From: Tritrichomonas musculus
Taxonomy: Eukaryota > Parabasalia > Tritrichomonadida > Tritrichomonadidae
Direction: 5' to 3'
Assembly (NCBI GenBank): GCA_039105265.1
Contig: JAPFFF010000002.1
Location: 4,712,001 to 4,776,000, forward strand
Length of the DNA: 64,000 nt
Shown: positions 27,086 to 38,114 of the stretch, in pieces
Position numbering within the stretch: the first letter of the stretch is position 1
Layout: the number at the start of each line of letters is the position of its first letter
The notes under the pieces: generated by a model
What the model was told of the DNA's origin: nothing
What the model saw: the letters and a program-made list of their open reading frames with translations, nothing else
Database searches by the model: none
Position numbers and translations under genes: made by a program

Positions 27086-27394
27086 TTAGTTCTCGCACCT
27101 CTATTTTTATTAATATAACATGATTATAAACAAAATAAAATGTAGATTTTAAAAAATAATTAAATTTTTTTTTTATGATGAGAAAAAATAAATATCAGAT
27201 TATCAGTAAATATTGAAATTAAATAATATGCAATGGTTGTTTTTTTTTTTTTTTTTTACTGGCAAAAATCTGCAAAAATCCCGATTCGTATCAATAATTT
27301 TGAAATTTTTTTTGATATATATTTTTTATTAATGGAGATAAATATAAATTAAATTATAAAAAATACGTTATTTTAGCTCTCGCTCCTCTATTTT
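27086..27394 (+). promoter_or_regulatory. Duplicated 22-bp motif upstream of lipid kinase
   Basis: TTAG(T/C)TCTCGC(A/T)CCTCTATTTT occurs at 27,086-27,107 and 27,373-27,394, the second copy 52 bp before the kinase ATG. In such AT-rich surroundings a near-identical C-rich pair is unlikely by chance. It may be a promoter element or the edge of a duplicated segment. Confidence 0.5.
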
Positions 27395-27445
27395 GAATTG
27401 AATATTGCGATTTTAACTTTTTGTGAAATTATTTACTACCAAAAA

Positions 27446-30400
27446 ATGAATTTGAATAATGTTGGCATGAAACTAAAGAGAAGCTTTATTAAGCTTCAAG
27501 AACAAAGTGTATCTACCTCGATATATTCATACCAAGAACTTGATGATATGATAGCATTAAAATATCAAAAAATTCATCCCAAAATATCAGAATCCAGTTC
27601 TGAAACTTTTCAACCTCCGGAAACAACTGAATTAGGAAAAGTTAATCGAATCCTTACACGCCTCAAAAGCCAGCAGCAATTAAATCAATTATTATCAATT
27701 CTAGAATTTACGCAATTTTCCGCAGTTAAAAGCAAACTAAACGATTTTTTTCTAAGATTATTTCTTCATCCATCTGAAAGGGACTCGATTTCTATTCCTT
27801 TTGAAACAATACTTTTAGATTTCCATCGTTTTTTCCCGTATTTCGAAGAAGAAGACCAAGTTGAATTACTAGATGCGTTATCGACAATGCTTCTTCAAGT
27901 ATCACCCTCCGAAGGCCAAGACGAATCATCATTACCACTTTATCAATTGACGATTCATGTTTGTACGTTAATTTTAAAAAAATGTATCAAAATTAATTTC
28001 GCCACTAATTTGACCATAACCTATGTCAATTCAATTTTACAAGATTCAATAAAAATAGCATCGGCTGTTTCCCAGACGAAAAAGAAGCTTATAAAAAAAG
28101 CGGTTTATATAGGTGAATTTTTGACCTTTGCCTCTGAAATTGAACCGTTAATGTCCGCCAACGATGCCAACATGAACAGGCTTATTCAGCAGTTTTTTAT
28201 CACTTGTATCCTTTTCACCTTAGATGACATTGACTATCTGAAAAAGTGGAATTCATCATTGGATAGAATTGCCCGTTTTTTCCCGCCACTTATTCAAAGG
28301 AAACCGAAAATTGATTTCTCATCGACCAAGGTTCGAATCCAAGAACTTCTGACACTTTACAACATTGAAAAGCACTATAAAACAGAGGATGTCATATCGA
28401 TCTTTAACAAGTTGTTACCTGGGCTTCCGACCAAATATCTTCAGCAAATGGATCAATCGGATGTCATCTATGCCCTGTCGATATATCTGCTTGAAAAAGT
28501 TCGTGCTGAAAGGGGAATTTTTGGGCAAATTCTTGAATATATAGAAGTGAAATATATTCCTCATTTTTCTGGCATTTTGAAGTCAATGATTGATCCTCTT
28601 TTGAACATATTTTACGAGTATCTTGCTAATTTAACTGATACCGAAAGAAGAGACATGTGTGCTTCATTCACAATGTGTGAGCTGATTCAACAATTCGCCT
28701 CTAGAAATGAAAGAGTTCAAACTCGTGTTGATCCAATTTTGAAAGATTTTGCTAACAATTATCCAATCCAAATCTGCAACACAGAAGTTCTCAAATCTGT
28801 TGCAACAACTTACAATGAATTGAGTAAAAATGAAGATCAACAAAGAATTCAAATATTCTCTGAAATAATTGATAAAATGTTCAATGAGGCTTTCGCTAGT
28901 GTCCCTAATTCATTCAATGCCGCAATCTTTCATTCGCAAGTCGGTGACAATTTGTTCGATCAGAATTGTTCGTCTTTGTTCCCAATTCTGCAGAAGTTGT
29001 CGCCTGATTTGAATGAGAAAATAATGAAGCAGGTCATGATGAGATCACTCGTGTCAGGCCAAGCAAAGTTCGCGAACGAAGAGCTGATAAGAATGGTGCA
29101 AAATGATACCGAGAGATACATTCTTTCTGCTTCTTATCTTGTGATGAATCCTGACTCAGATATCGTTATGGACATGATGAAACAGAGCGACTCACAAACA
29201 CTCTTGCTCGCTTGGACACACGTTGCAATGGAATCTGTAAAAATGTCAAAGTTGATCATTCCACTTCTCATACAGGCATTCATTGACCTCTCCAAAAACA
29301 ACGTTGGAATATTCGGCCTAAAAAAGGTAGAAAAAGTCCAAACTGAAACCGACAAATCTGAAACAAAAAACCAAAAAACTAAAAAAACTAAAAATTCTGA
29401 AAGTGAAAGCGAGAATGAAGATGATGAAAGTGAAAAATCTGAATCTGAATCTAAAGATATTGAGAATGAGAATGATGAAGTTTTGGTTTTGAATGATGAG
29501 TTGTTTGTCGTTGATGAGGAAATGATTCGGTTTCAGACAACTTTGTTGCAGTTCTTCATTGAGAACATCACATTGAGCAGGCATTACGCTAACTATGCGT
29601 CGGTCCTCATGTGTGCTGCAGAGAAGACATTTGTGCAGCATGCATCAATTGTTCCAGCTGTCATTTCGTACGCTTACCTCGGCTGCCTTGTCATGAAGTC
29701 TCCAACCAAAGTCACGACTCGTTACTTCAACAATTTGCAGCAAATCATTCTCAAGCTTTCTCTCCTTGCATACTCGTTCACGTACGATGACTACGTGCTC
29801 AAGTACATTACGCAAAGAGAGCTCTTCATGCTTCAACAGCTCATTGACTATCTTCCTAAAGTTCTCAAGAAATGCAAAAAAGCAGACAAAGCCAAAACCG
29901 ATCAAAAAGAGCCATCCAATGCAGAAGAACCACAAGAACAAGAAAAAGCATCTGAAAAAATATCAAGTAATAAATCTGTTGAAAAAACTTCTTCTAGAAA
30001 ATCATCTGATAAACTTGTTGATAATAATAAAATTTCTGAAGTTTCAAAGACTTGTTTGCATAATGTTGAAATGAATTATTTACAAGAAGACCAAAAATAT
30101 GGTCAATTGAATAAGTTGAGTGAAGTTGTTTCATTTCTTTTGTGTGATGAAGTTCAAATTTTCAATGCCTTTCTCAATCAGACCCACACTCCGCCTTCTC
30201 TTTCGAAGGTTCTTCTTCAGTACCAGAACAAAAGCAGCGATGCAACTGATGCAAAAAGGATTAAAGAAATCTGGGAAATTGCACCAGAAGCTCTTTATCC
30301 ATTCTGCAGGATGCAGAACGTTGGTGGGACTGTTTTAACGCAAATAAACGACATGATTGAGAAGGACAACTACATAGGTCCAAGTGTTCCAATGCTTGCA

Positions 30401-31846
30401 CCCATTTATGCCTTGTCAACGAAGCCTAATTTGAAGTATCTTGATATTTGGAAGACAATTCCAGGCAGCAAAGCGTTATCATTACTGACGCCTAAAATGA
30501 TGAAGAACACGATTTCAGCCAAATATGTAGCACGCTGTTTTCAAAGGTTTACACGACGTGAATCATTACTATTTTTGCCACAACTAGTTCAAAGTCTTCG
30601 TTTTGATAAATCTGAAGTTCTTCGTGAATTTTTGATTGGTTATTGTAAACAATCTGAAGTTTTTTGTCATTATTTATTATGGAATATTTTAGCTGAGAAG
30701 AACAATCCAATTGGCAACAATGACAAACTTCCAAGTATATTGAAAGATCTTGAAAAGACCATCATTGATAATATGAATGAGAAAGAAAAGAAAAATTATG
30801 AGAATGAATTTGGTTTGATTGACAAACTTGATGAAGTTTCACAAAAATTGTTGCCAATGGAAATTGATCAAAGACCGCCAGCATTCATTGACATGCTAAA
30901 TGAATTGGAATTGCCTGAAGGCTTGTATATACCTTCCAATCCTAATTACAAGATTATTTCCATTGATTCTGAACATTCTGTCCCTTTGAAGAGTCATGCA
31001 AGAGTCCCAATTCTGGTCCACTTTCAAGTTTATGATGAAAACGATGAAGAGAAGAAACCGATTCCATTTTCATGTATTTTCAAAATTCACGACGATGTCC
31101 GTCAAGATGCGATGATGATCCAGTTCATTGACATGATTAAGCAGATCTTAAACGATGCCGGAATTGATCATTATCTATTTCCTTATCGTGTGTTTGCAAC
31201 AGGTGAAAATAGAGGCGTTATTGAATGTATTCATAACGCGAAAAGTAGACATGATCTTGGAGTTGCAACAAATGAATTCTTATTGACTTACTTCATTAAC
31301 AAATACGGTCAAGTTGGAACTCCAGGTTTTCAACGTGCTCAAGATAATTTCATTAAATCTGTGGCACCTTATTCGTTGATTTGTTACCTCTTCCAAGTGA
31401 AAGATCGTCATAATGCAAACATAATGATAGATGAAGATGGTCATATGTTACATATTGACTTCGGTTTCATATTCGAAATTTCACCTGGTGGAAACATGAA
31501 GTTCGAAAAAGCGCCTTTCAAATTAACTAGAGAAATGATCGACGTCTTGGGTGGTTCAAAAGATGCTTTAGCTTTCCAAAAATTCGTGAAATTGCTAACT
31601 AAATGTTTCTTCGCTGTTAGAGCAAGACACGAAGAACTTGAAGCAATTACTTCTTTGATGATGAATGCTGGGTTCCCTTGCTTCTTGCCAGATTCTATTA
31701 AAAAGTTGCAGGCTCGAATGTTCATTAATAAATCGGCAAAAGAAACTTGTAATGAAATTATTAAGTTGGTCGATAGTTCATATGAATCTAGCTTCACAAC
31801 AATGTATGACGGTTTCCAGAAGAAATCAAATGATATTTGGTTTTAA
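27446..31846 (+). CDS. Phosphatidylinositol 4-kinase III alpha-like (Stt4/PI4KA family)
   Basis: A 1,466-aa lipid kinase that would phosphorylate phosphatidylinositol to PI4P, at the plasma membrane in known family members. The C-terminal catalytic domain spans about 1,175-1,466: FKIHDDVRQDAMM (ATP-lysine region), LFPYRV, the catalytic loop KDRHNANIM near 1,320, then HIDFGF and SPGG. These match PI4K III alpha better than Vps34 or TOR. The long N-terminal helical region resembles the HEAT/solenoid part but is shorter than in animals. Two low-complexity inserts lie near 650-680 (acidic) and 810-855 (Lys/Ser). I chose the ATG at 27,446; the frame before it has only a TTG. No intron is seen. Confidence 0.88.
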   Translation: MNLNNVGMKLKRSFIKLQEQSVSTSIYSYQELDDMIALKYQKIHPKISESSSETFQPPETTELGKVNRILTRLKSQQQLNQLLSILEFTQFSAVKSKLNDFFLRLFLHPSERDSISIPFETILLDFHRFFPYFEEEDQVELLDALSTMLLQVSPSEGQDESSLPLYQLTIHVCTLILKKCIKINFATNLTITYVNSILQDSIKIASAVSQTKKKLIKKAVYIGEFLTFASEIEPLMSANDANMNRLIQQFFITCILFTLDDIDYLKKWNSSLDRIARFFPPLIQRKPKIDFSSTKVRIQELLTLYNIEKHYKTEDVISIFNKLLPGLPTKYLQQMDQSDVIYALSIYLLEKVRAERGIFGQILEYIEVKYIPHFSGILKSMIDPLLNIFYEYLANLTDTERRDMCASFTMCELIQQFASRNERVQTRVDPILKDFANNYPIQICNTEVLKSVATTYNELSKNEDQQRIQIFSEIIDKMFNEAFASVPNSFNAAIFHSQVGDNLFDQNCSSLFPILQKLSPDLNEKIMKQVMMRSLVSGQAKFANEELIRMVQNDTERYILSASYLVMNPDSDIVMDMMKQSDSQTLLLAWTHVAMESVKMSKLIIPLLIQAFIDLSKNNVGIFGLKKVEKVQTETDKSETKNQKTKKTKNSESESENEDDESEKSESESKDIENENDEVLVLNDELFVVDEEMIRFQTTLLQFFIENITLSRHYANYASVLMCAAEKTFVQHASIVPAVISYAYLGCLVMKSPTKVTTRYFNNLQQIILKLSLLAYSFTYDDYVLKYITQRELFMLQQLIDYLPKVLKKCKKADKAKTDQKEPSNAEEPQEQEKASEKISSNKSVEKTSSRKSSDKLVDNNKISEVSKTCLHNVEMNYLQEDQKYGQLNKLSEVVSFLLCDEVQIFNAFLNQTHTPPSLSKVLLQYQNKSSDATDAKRIKEIWEIAPEALYPFCRMQNVGGTVLTQINDMIEKDNYIGPSVPMLAPIYALSTKPNLKYLDIWKTIPGSKALSLLTPKMMKNTISAKYVARCFQRFTRRESLLFLPQLVQSLRFDKSEVLREFLIGYCKQSEVFCHYLLWNILAEKNNPIGNNDKLPSILKDLEKTIIDNMNEKEKKNYENEFGLIDKLDEVSQKLLPMEIDQRPPAFIDMLNELELPEGLYIPSNPNYKIISIDSEHSVPLKSHARVPILVHFQVYDENDEEKKPIPFSCIFKIHDDVRQDAMMIQFIDMIKQILNDAGIDHYLFPYRVFATGENRGVIECIHNAKSRHDLGVATNEFLLTYFINKYGQVGTPGFQRAQDNFIKSVAPYSLICYLFQVKDRHNANIMIDEDGHMLHIDFGFIFEISPGGNMKFEKAPFKLTREMIDVLGGSKDALAFQKFVKLLTKCFFAVRARHEELEAITSLMMNAGFPCFLPDSIKKLQARMFINKSAKETCNEIIKLVDSSYESSFTTMYDGFQKKSNDIWF

Positions 31847-32435
31847 TTTAATTAAATAAAAAGTTTTTTTTAGTTCGAATATTATATAAAATTTTTGTTT
31901 TTTTATGAAGTTTAGAAAATTGAATAGATTATGTTTAAAAGCTTTATTTTGATTGTTGTTTGAAGTTGAGATTAAAAAAAAAGAAAAAAGAAATAGATAA
32001 TTTGATTAGATTCCGTTGATTAATCAAAATTAAGCTCCTTAGGCTTGAATATTTCATTTTATGATAATCTCAAGTTGGTTTAAATTTATAGTTTCTTGTA
32101 TGTATTCATTTATTTATGTATATTTATAGAATATGAAAATTTACAAATTGAGAAAAGAATCTAATGTCTCACAAAATTTGTGTAATATCATTGAATTATT
32201 TCTGAAATTAAATATAATAAAGCTCACAAAAATAAATTATATTCATATCTTGAAAATGGACGTACATGAAATTATATATATCATTTTATAAACCTATTAT
32301 AAATTATATAAAAATATAAAAAGTTTTATTTAAAATTTTATCCACGAATTCCCCACATGAATACATCTTCGTATAAAAATTATAATTGAATTATTGAACC
32401 ATTTCCTCAGAAAAATAAAAACTCAATTTTTTTAT
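31847..32435. other. Host intergenic region
   Basis: About 590 bp of AT-rich spacer between two + strand genes. TAAA overlaps or follows the kinase stop, consistent with the trichomonad poly(A) signal. No other feature seen. Confidence 0.7.
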
Positions 32436-32441
32436 TCATTT
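32436..32441 (+). promoter_or_regulatory. Initiator-like TCATTT
   Basis: TCATTT ends one base before the surface-protein ATG and fits the trichomonad initiator consensus. It implies a very short 5' leader, as is usual in trichomonads. Confidence 0.55.
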
Positions 32442-32442
32442 C

Positions 32443-34515
32443 ATGCTAAATATCACAGCCATATCTCTTTCTTTAGCTTCAATATATTCCATTTCACCAT
32501 TATTTGTAAGAAATCGAAATAATTTTCAGCATTTCTCAATGAAAAATTATATATTTAGTGCAATTTTCATGAATCCAGAACGATTAAAATTGGAGAGAAG
32601 TTCATTTGATTACGGAATTGGCTCTTTATTATATTCTCATGATATTAAATCTAATTTAAATGCTGTTATTCCAGATTTTGTTGAAAAAACGTATATTAAT
32701 TCTAATATAACAAGTTATACGAGTCCACCGAATGAATATCATTTAATCACAGTCAGAGATTGCATTTTTCTAAGCATTCAAACACCAAATGACAATGGAA
32801 TTTTAAATTGCTTATTTAATATTTCTAATACATACACATTTTACATGACGAGTTGTGCCTTTGATAAATGCAGTTTTAGCAAGCCAATGTTTTGTTTAGC
32901 ATCGAGAGCTACAACAATATCACACATTTGCTGCTCAGAACTGACAGGAAGCGAACAAGAAGATGCTCTTTTTATGAAAACAGACACACCACAAGATTCT
33001 TTTTTCAAATTTATATATTCTACCATTTTTGGCGAATCAAATTACTTCAAAGTTCGTGGTTTATGCGAATTTGGTGGTCGTGCAGCATTACAATATCAAT
33101 GCATTAACATTTCCAAATTTATCTTTGATAAGAACCAAGGCTTTATTACACGAATTTATGCATCAAAATGTATCACAATGCAAATGAACACATTTGCACA
33201 TCTTGATACTCAATATATTCTCAATTTGAATATTCAAGATGGCGCTTCAAATGAACGATATAACCATTACATTGGATTGACCAATTTTTACCAAAACAAG
33301 CAACAAAATGCAATTGTTCTCTTTGATATGAACAATGACGCACAAGCAATTCTTGATCAGTGCTATTTTTCAGATATTGTGAGTGATGGTGAAAAGATAC
33401 AAAAAAATAACGATAACTCTCAAGTTGTCATTTCAAATTGTATGTTTGTGACTTATTTGAACATCGGCAGCAGCAAATTTGTCACAAGTAACAATAAAGA
33501 ACACGAAAATTTTCAGTCACACACGTTCGCTCATTATACATATGAAGAGATGTGTAAAGGTAAATATGTAATTCCTGCTTTTGGATGCCAAAATGATACT
33601 TGCCCTGCAGGTGATGGTTGTCAAACATTTGGATTCACAACTGGTGACATTGCTTATACGGAAAAGTTCCATCCAGACATAAACACACCTACTCCATCAC
33701 CAACAGTTTACTTCAGTGAATCAGCCAAATTTTCATATTCTTCTGTATTCACTTTTTCAGAGGCTTTTTCAAGATCATCTTTTTTCACGAAATCTGCATG
33801 TTTTAGTGGTTCAAAAGAATTTACAAATTCGATAAAATTCACTGAAACGAAAGATTTTACTGAAACTTCTGGTTTTTCTAAGTCAAATGATTTTACAATA
33901 TCGGACAGTTTTTGGCCAACAGTTGATTTCAATCATACAAACACACTTAAACCTTCGTCTGCATTTTCGCCTTCTAAATCGTTCTCAAAATCAAGCCAGT
34001 TTTCAAAATCTGATGTTTTTACTGCAACTGTTGAATTCACCAAAACAGGTCAATTTTCTGAATCTTCTGATTTTTCAAAGTCAAATTTGTTCTCCATATC
34101 AAATGAATTCCAACCAACAAAACAATTTTCTGATTCATTTGTATTTTCAAATTCCAATTTGTTTTCAAAATCAGAAAATTTCAAGGCTTCGAATGTTTTC
34201 ACTCAATCAACCATCTTTTCGAGTTCACTGGCTTTTACTCAGTCAGCTGTTATTAGAGGAGTTGTTCCTGTTAAAGACAGTGACGATGGAAAAAAGTTGG
34301 GAACAGGTGCATTTGCCGGTATTGCTGTTGGCATTGTTGCAGCTCTTGTAATAGTTGCTCTTCTGGTTTTCTTCTTGATTAAGAAAAACAAAGCACACAT
34401 TAATGAAGAAGAAGTTGAAACGCTTGATGAGACACAATCAACAACAAATACAGACAATCCTATTTACAATAAAAATGCAGAAGATGATCCATTTAAAGAT
34501 GATTTTAATGATTAA
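32443..34515 (+). CDS. Single-pass surface protein with F-x-x-S-type repeats
   Basis: A 690-aa type I membrane protein. A hydrophobic N terminus (ITAISLSLASIYSI) may act as a signal sequence. Residues about 40-400 are rich in Cys, Asn and short strands (CAFDKCSF, CINISKFIFDKN), as in right-handed beta-helix surface proteins. A stalk from about 423 to 600 repeats F-S/T-x-S-x-x-F units roughly every five to six residues. A membrane helix lies near 621-645, then a short tail with NPIY and DPF, motifs known as clathrin/AP2 sorting signals. The gene is whole and intronless. An adhesin-like role is plausible but inferred. Confidence 0.8.
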   Translation: MLNITAISLSLASIYSISPLFVRNRNNFQHFSMKNYIFSAIFMNPERLKLERSSFDYGIGSLLYSHDIKSNLNAVIPDFVEKTYINSNITSYTSPPNEYHLITVRDCIFLSIQTPNDNGILNCLFNISNTYTFYMTSCAFDKCSFSKPMFCLASRATTISHICCSELTGSEQEDALFMKTDTPQDSFFKFIYSTIFGESNYFKVRGLCEFGGRAALQYQCINISKFIFDKNQGFITRIYASKCITMQMNTFAHLDTQYILNLNIQDGASNERYNHYIGLTNFYQNKQQNAIVLFDMNNDAQAILDQCYFSDIVSDGEKIQKNNDNSQVVISNCMFVTYLNIGSSKFVTSNNKEHENFQSHTFAHYTYEEMCKGKYVIPAFGCQNDTCPAGDGCQTFGFTTGDIAYTEKFHPDINTPTPSPTVYFSESAKFSYSSVFTFSEAFSRSSFFTKSACFSGSKEFTNSIKFTETKDFTETSGFSKSNDFTISDSFWPTVDFNHTNTLKPSSAFSPSKSFSKSSQFSKSDVFTATVEFTKTGQFSESSDFSKSNLFSISNEFQPTKQFSDSFVFSNSNLFSKSENFKASNVFTQSTIFSSSLAFTQSAVIRGVVPVKDSDDGKKLGTGAFAGIAVGIVAALVIVALLVFFLIKKNKAHINEEEVETLDETQSTTNTDNPIYNKNAEDDPFKDDFND

Positions 34516-34774
34516 GTGCCAGAAAAAGGCAATCTCTTCTATTGGTAGATTACCAGTTCTAATTGAAATTAACATTTGCTGGTTTAATAATATTATTAAA
34601 TTTACATAATGATGTAAATAAATAAAATTATATAAAAAGTATTCTTAATTTCCCCTATATGTCATGAGTTTTGTAATTTATTTCTGCTTATTCTTATATT
34701 ATCATAGATTCTTCCTATTTTGAAAATTTTGAAATAACTCATAGAATTAATTCAAAGAAAATATAAAAAGAAAA

Positions 34775-35516
34775 ATGAATTTAAACTCAAATGAATCTAA
34801 TAGATATAAACGATTACAACAGCCAAAACAATCTCAACAATCAATGAAATTTCAGCCCTAAATATCTAAATCATCTGATATTCTCTAATCACAGATATCT
34901 CAAAGTTCACAAAAACCACAAAATCAGCTAATTTCAAATTCTTCTGATGAAATCAATGAACAACAGGAGATTTAACAAAGATCACCAAAATCAAAAAAAA
35001 AAGGCAAAAATCGAATTTATCAGATGAATACGATGATCAACAAGAGATTTCACAAAAACGACAAACATCACGCAAACATAAAAAACTCAATTTATCAAAT
35101 GAATACGATGATCAACAGGAGATTTCACAAATATCACCACTATCACAACGTTCTCAAATCTCATTTTTATCCAATGTCCGGAAAGTAAATGAAAGCAAAG
35201 AGCCAATAAAATACCAGAATGAAAATAGACCAGACTTGATTGATGGTGATAATAACTCAAATAAAGGGGCAACACTCAAAAAGTAAAAATAATTGTTGAA
35301 ATAGCACAAGCAATGTCATTTATTCACAAGCTTGGCATGATTCATCGTGATTTGAAAGTAGACAATATCATGCTTGATTCAAATTATGATGCAAAAATAA
35401 TTGATTTTGGGCTTGTATCAATAAATGAAAGCTTATTTAATAATTATTCATTGACTACAGAATCAAAAACAAAAGGAATTGGAACAATTGCGTTTATGTC
35501 ACCGAATAAATAGATA
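34775..35516 (+). pseudogene. Protein kinase relic with repetitive leader
   Basis: The open part (about 35,263-35,513) encodes KIIVEIAQAMSFIHKLG, then HRDLKVDN and IIDFGL, the helix E, catalytic loop and DFG segments of a Ser/Thr kinase. It stops at FMSPNK where an APE-type motif is expected. The ATP-binding lobe and the rest of the C lobe are missing. Upstream, 34,775-35,260 is Gln/Ser-rich with several stops; a unit of roughly 60 bases around GATGAATACGATGATCAACA occurs about twice. A dead host gene remnant, not a short functional kinase. Confidence 0.75.
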
Positions 35517-35708
35517 TTTATTATTTGATCTGAACATTCTTTCTTTAATAAATTTCAAATCGTTGTTTGAATATGCCGGTTTTGTTAATCCTTAATTTAT
35601 TGATGTCGGGATTTTGATTTTTTTATTGTTGTATATGCTTGCCATTTAAGAAAATTTTAAAATTATATTTTTAAAAATATACAAAAATATAAAAAAAAGC
35701 AAAAAAAG

Positions 35709-35779
35709 AAGGGAAGATTGGAATTGAACCAATATCTCTGAAAGTGCAACTCAGCATTCTACCATTGAACTACCTCCCA
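35709..35779 (-). tRNA. tRNA-Cys (GCA), copy 1
   Basis: On the minus strand the sequence folds as a 71-nt cloverleaf: D arm GTTC...GAAT, anticodon stem CTGAG/TTCAG with loop TTGCACT (GCA, Cys), T arm ATTGG/CCAAT. A-box (TAGTTCAATGG) and B-box (GGTTCAATTCC) are good, and a T-run follows as Pol III terminator. Odd points are a T-T pair at the end of the acceptor stem and C at position 37. No intron. Confidence 0.72.
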
Positions 35780-36430
35780 TTTCATTCATTTATATATTTT
35801 TATTTATAATAACAAAAAATTCTTAAATAATATTTTTTCGATTGAAAAATCCACTACTTTTTTTTCAATGAAAACTATGATGCTTTCAATAGCTTATCAA
35901 TTTTCACAATACATATATACATAAAATTGAAAAAGTTTCTGAAAATTGAATGTTGGGGAAATTGGCTCATCATTTTAAAATTATAAAAATGCAAAAAAAG
36001 CAAAAAAGAAGGGAAGATTGGAATTGAACCAATATCTCTGAAAGTGCAACTCAGCATTCTACCATTGAACTACCTCCCATTTCATTCAGTTATATATTTT
36101 ACTTATAATAGCAAAATATTTCCCAAAAAAGATTCTCTCCTATCAAATATTGGATGATACAAATTCTATTTTTTTATATTAAAGTTTGTTATTTCTATTT
36201 CTCATTCAATTTTTTAGCTATTTAAAGCAAAATAAATGAAAGTTTTTTATAAATTTTGCGTTTAATCCAGAAATTTAATTTTTCAAAGTTATTTTAATTA
36301 TTGTGAAGATAAAAAACATAAAACAAAAAATTTCAATTCAAATTTTGAATATGTAGAAAAAGCTTCTTTCAAAAAGTCAAAATCTGCCCATTAAATTTGA
36401 TGTAAATTTTGTTATGCTAAGAAATAATTT
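35780..36430. other. Spacer around tRNA copy 2 and upstream of GTPase
   Basis: AT-rich DNA. Apart from the second tRNA gene and its duplicated flanks I see nothing else. Confidence 0.6.
36009..36079 (-). tRNA. tRNA-Cys (GCA), copy 2
   Basis: Same sequence as copy 1, with about 15 further identical bases on each side, 300 bp away in the same orientation. It shares the odd T-T pair and C37. The duplication is recent or homogenised. Confidence 0.72.
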
Positions 36431-36441
36431 TCATTTCATTA
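36431..36441 (+). promoter_or_regulatory. Initiator-like TCATTTCATTA
   Basis: Eleven bases closely matching the trichomonad initiator, 19 bp before the GTPase ATG and separated from it by an (ATA/AAT)n run. Confidence 0.6.
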
Positions 36442-36460
36442 ATTAATAATAATAATAATA

Positions 36461-37063
36461 ATGAAGCACGTTAAATGCGTTGTTGTAGGAGACGGAGCTG
36501 TTGGGAAAACATGTTTATTGATCAGTTACACGACGAATGCGTTTCCAACTGAATACATTCCGACTGTCTTCGATAACTATTCAGCAAATCTAATGGTAGA
36601 AGATACAGCAATCAATCTCCAATTGTGGGACACAGCAGGACAAGAAGACTATAAAAAACTACGGCCGTTGTCATATCCAGAAACGGATGTCTTTGTCATC
36701 TGTTTCTCGCTTGTTTCGCCGACTTCCTTCGAAAATGTTGAAAACCAATGGGTCCCTGAAATCAAAGAGCACTGTCCGAACACGCCTTACATATTAGTTG
36801 GCCTGAAAAGTGACCTAAGAAATGAATTTTCATTGCACGAAGATGAGTACAAGGCAAAGGGAATGGAGCCTGTTCCAAAGGAAAAAGGTGAAGAATTGGC
36901 TAACAAAATTAAAGCTCGTGGTTACATTGAATGCTCTGCATTCAAGCAAACAAATATGAGAGAAGTTTTCGATTCTGCTGTCAAAGTTGTTCTTCATCCT
37001 GAAAATGATAACAACCAAGCAGATGCAAAAAACACTGAAAATTCATGTTGCTTGTTAATTTAA
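36461..37063 (+). CDS. Rac/Rho-family small GTPase
   Basis: A 200-aa GTP-binding switch protein of the Rac subfamily, expected to control actin and membrane dynamics. P-loop GDGAVGKT at 10-17; switch I IPTVFDNY with Thr35; switch [11 protein letters not shown] at 56-64; the Rho-type insert helix ([20 protein letters not shown]) is present. The nucleotide-base motif reads VGLKSD instead of the usual TKxD form. The C terminus CCLLI is a CAAX box ending in Ile/Leu, predicting geranylgeranylation. The usual polybasic stretch before it is absent. Full length, one exon. Confidence 0.95.
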   Translation: MKHVKCVVVGDGAVGKTCLLISYTTNAFPTEYIPTVFDNYSANLMVEDTAINLQLWDTAGQEDYKKLRPLSYPETDVFVICFSLVSPTSFENVENQWVPEIKEHCPNTPYILVGLKSDLRNEFSLHEDEYKAKGMEPVPKEKGEELANKIKARGYIECSAFKQTNMREVFDSAVKVVLHPENDNNQADAKNTENSCCLLI

Positions 37064-38114
37064 GAAAATTAAAATGCAAGCAATTTGATTAAAAAAAATA
37101 ATAATTAATTTTCATGAAAAAAAAAATTAATATTAAATATTGATTTTTTAAATATATCTTTATTTTTATTTTTTTTACTTTCTTTCTAATATTTCTAATC
37201 TATACAACATGTATATTTGATTTCAATCATCTTTTTTATTGGTTGTTACAAGTAAATGATAGATAATATTTTTTTTTTTTTAATGAAGCAAGAATAAGCA
37301 AAATTATCTAAAGAATAAATTGTGTAATAATCTTATAAGAATTAGAAATGCATTATTGATTTTCGTATTTTTAACTGGGATTATCAAATATCATGAATGC
37401 AAATTTCATTTTAAGCAAGAATAGTGGTTTCAAAGTCAATGAGATAATGGTAAATAAAAAGAAACACATAGCATATGGTGTTTGAATACAGAAACACATT
37501 AAGCAGGAAATCATCCAAAAAGATAGAACAGATTAATTGCAAAAATGTTTGGTCCTTTAGTGTACTGCATTTTTTTTTTTTTTTTTTTTTTTGAACTAAA
37601 CAGTGGCAGATTACTGAATGATATTAATTTCCATATTATAATTTAGGATCAATTAAGATATATTTGATGATTTTTAATATACGAGGTAATTATATGGCGT
37701 TTATTAGATTTTAATATGAAGTTGGTTTATTCAAGCTGTGATAAGGTTGAAAATTAAATAATGTGTATTTTGAGAGTTTTGATCCTGTCAAAAAAACTTT
37801 TTGAGAGATTTCAAATGTATTAGAATACATTTCGTGATATAAATGGGGAATTGAGGATAAGTTTCAACTCATTTAAAAAAAAAAAAAAAAGCATTCCCCT
37901 CTAATCATTTAATAATTTATAGTTTTTTGAATAACTTGTTATGTATAATATTTATATACAAAATAAGCTAAACCAATATAAAAATATAGTCTGAATTATT
38001 TATTAATCCAAGTAATCAAATAGTTATGTTCACCGGGACAACGATATGTCTGACTTCAAATATATTCAGAATTTGTTTCAATTCTGATACTAATTGCTAA
38101 ACTCCAACCTCAAT
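37064..38114. other. Host intergenic region, convergent genes
   Basis: About 1 kb between the 3' ends of the GTPase and Myb genes. Homopolymer runs include T22 near 37,571 and A17 near 37,875. No gene or repeat family recognised. Confidence 0.7.

Larger units (their letters stand above)
25677..27445. other. Host intergenic region
   Basis: About 1.8 kb of very AT-rich DNA with no credible gene. It holds one inverted repeat (26,485-26,607), a poly-T run near 27,239 and a duplicated CTCGC-CCTCTATTTT motif ahead of the lipid kinase gene, listed separately. Confidence 0.7.

Noticed and set aside
35313-35513. 66-aa protein kinase as a functional mini-kinase
   Set aside because: It lacks the whole ATP-binding lobe and most of the C lobe, and its upstream region is full of stops.
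36461-37063. GTPase as Ras or Rab
   Set aside because: The Rho-specific insert helix and the [16 protein letters not shown] forms place it in Rac/Rho.
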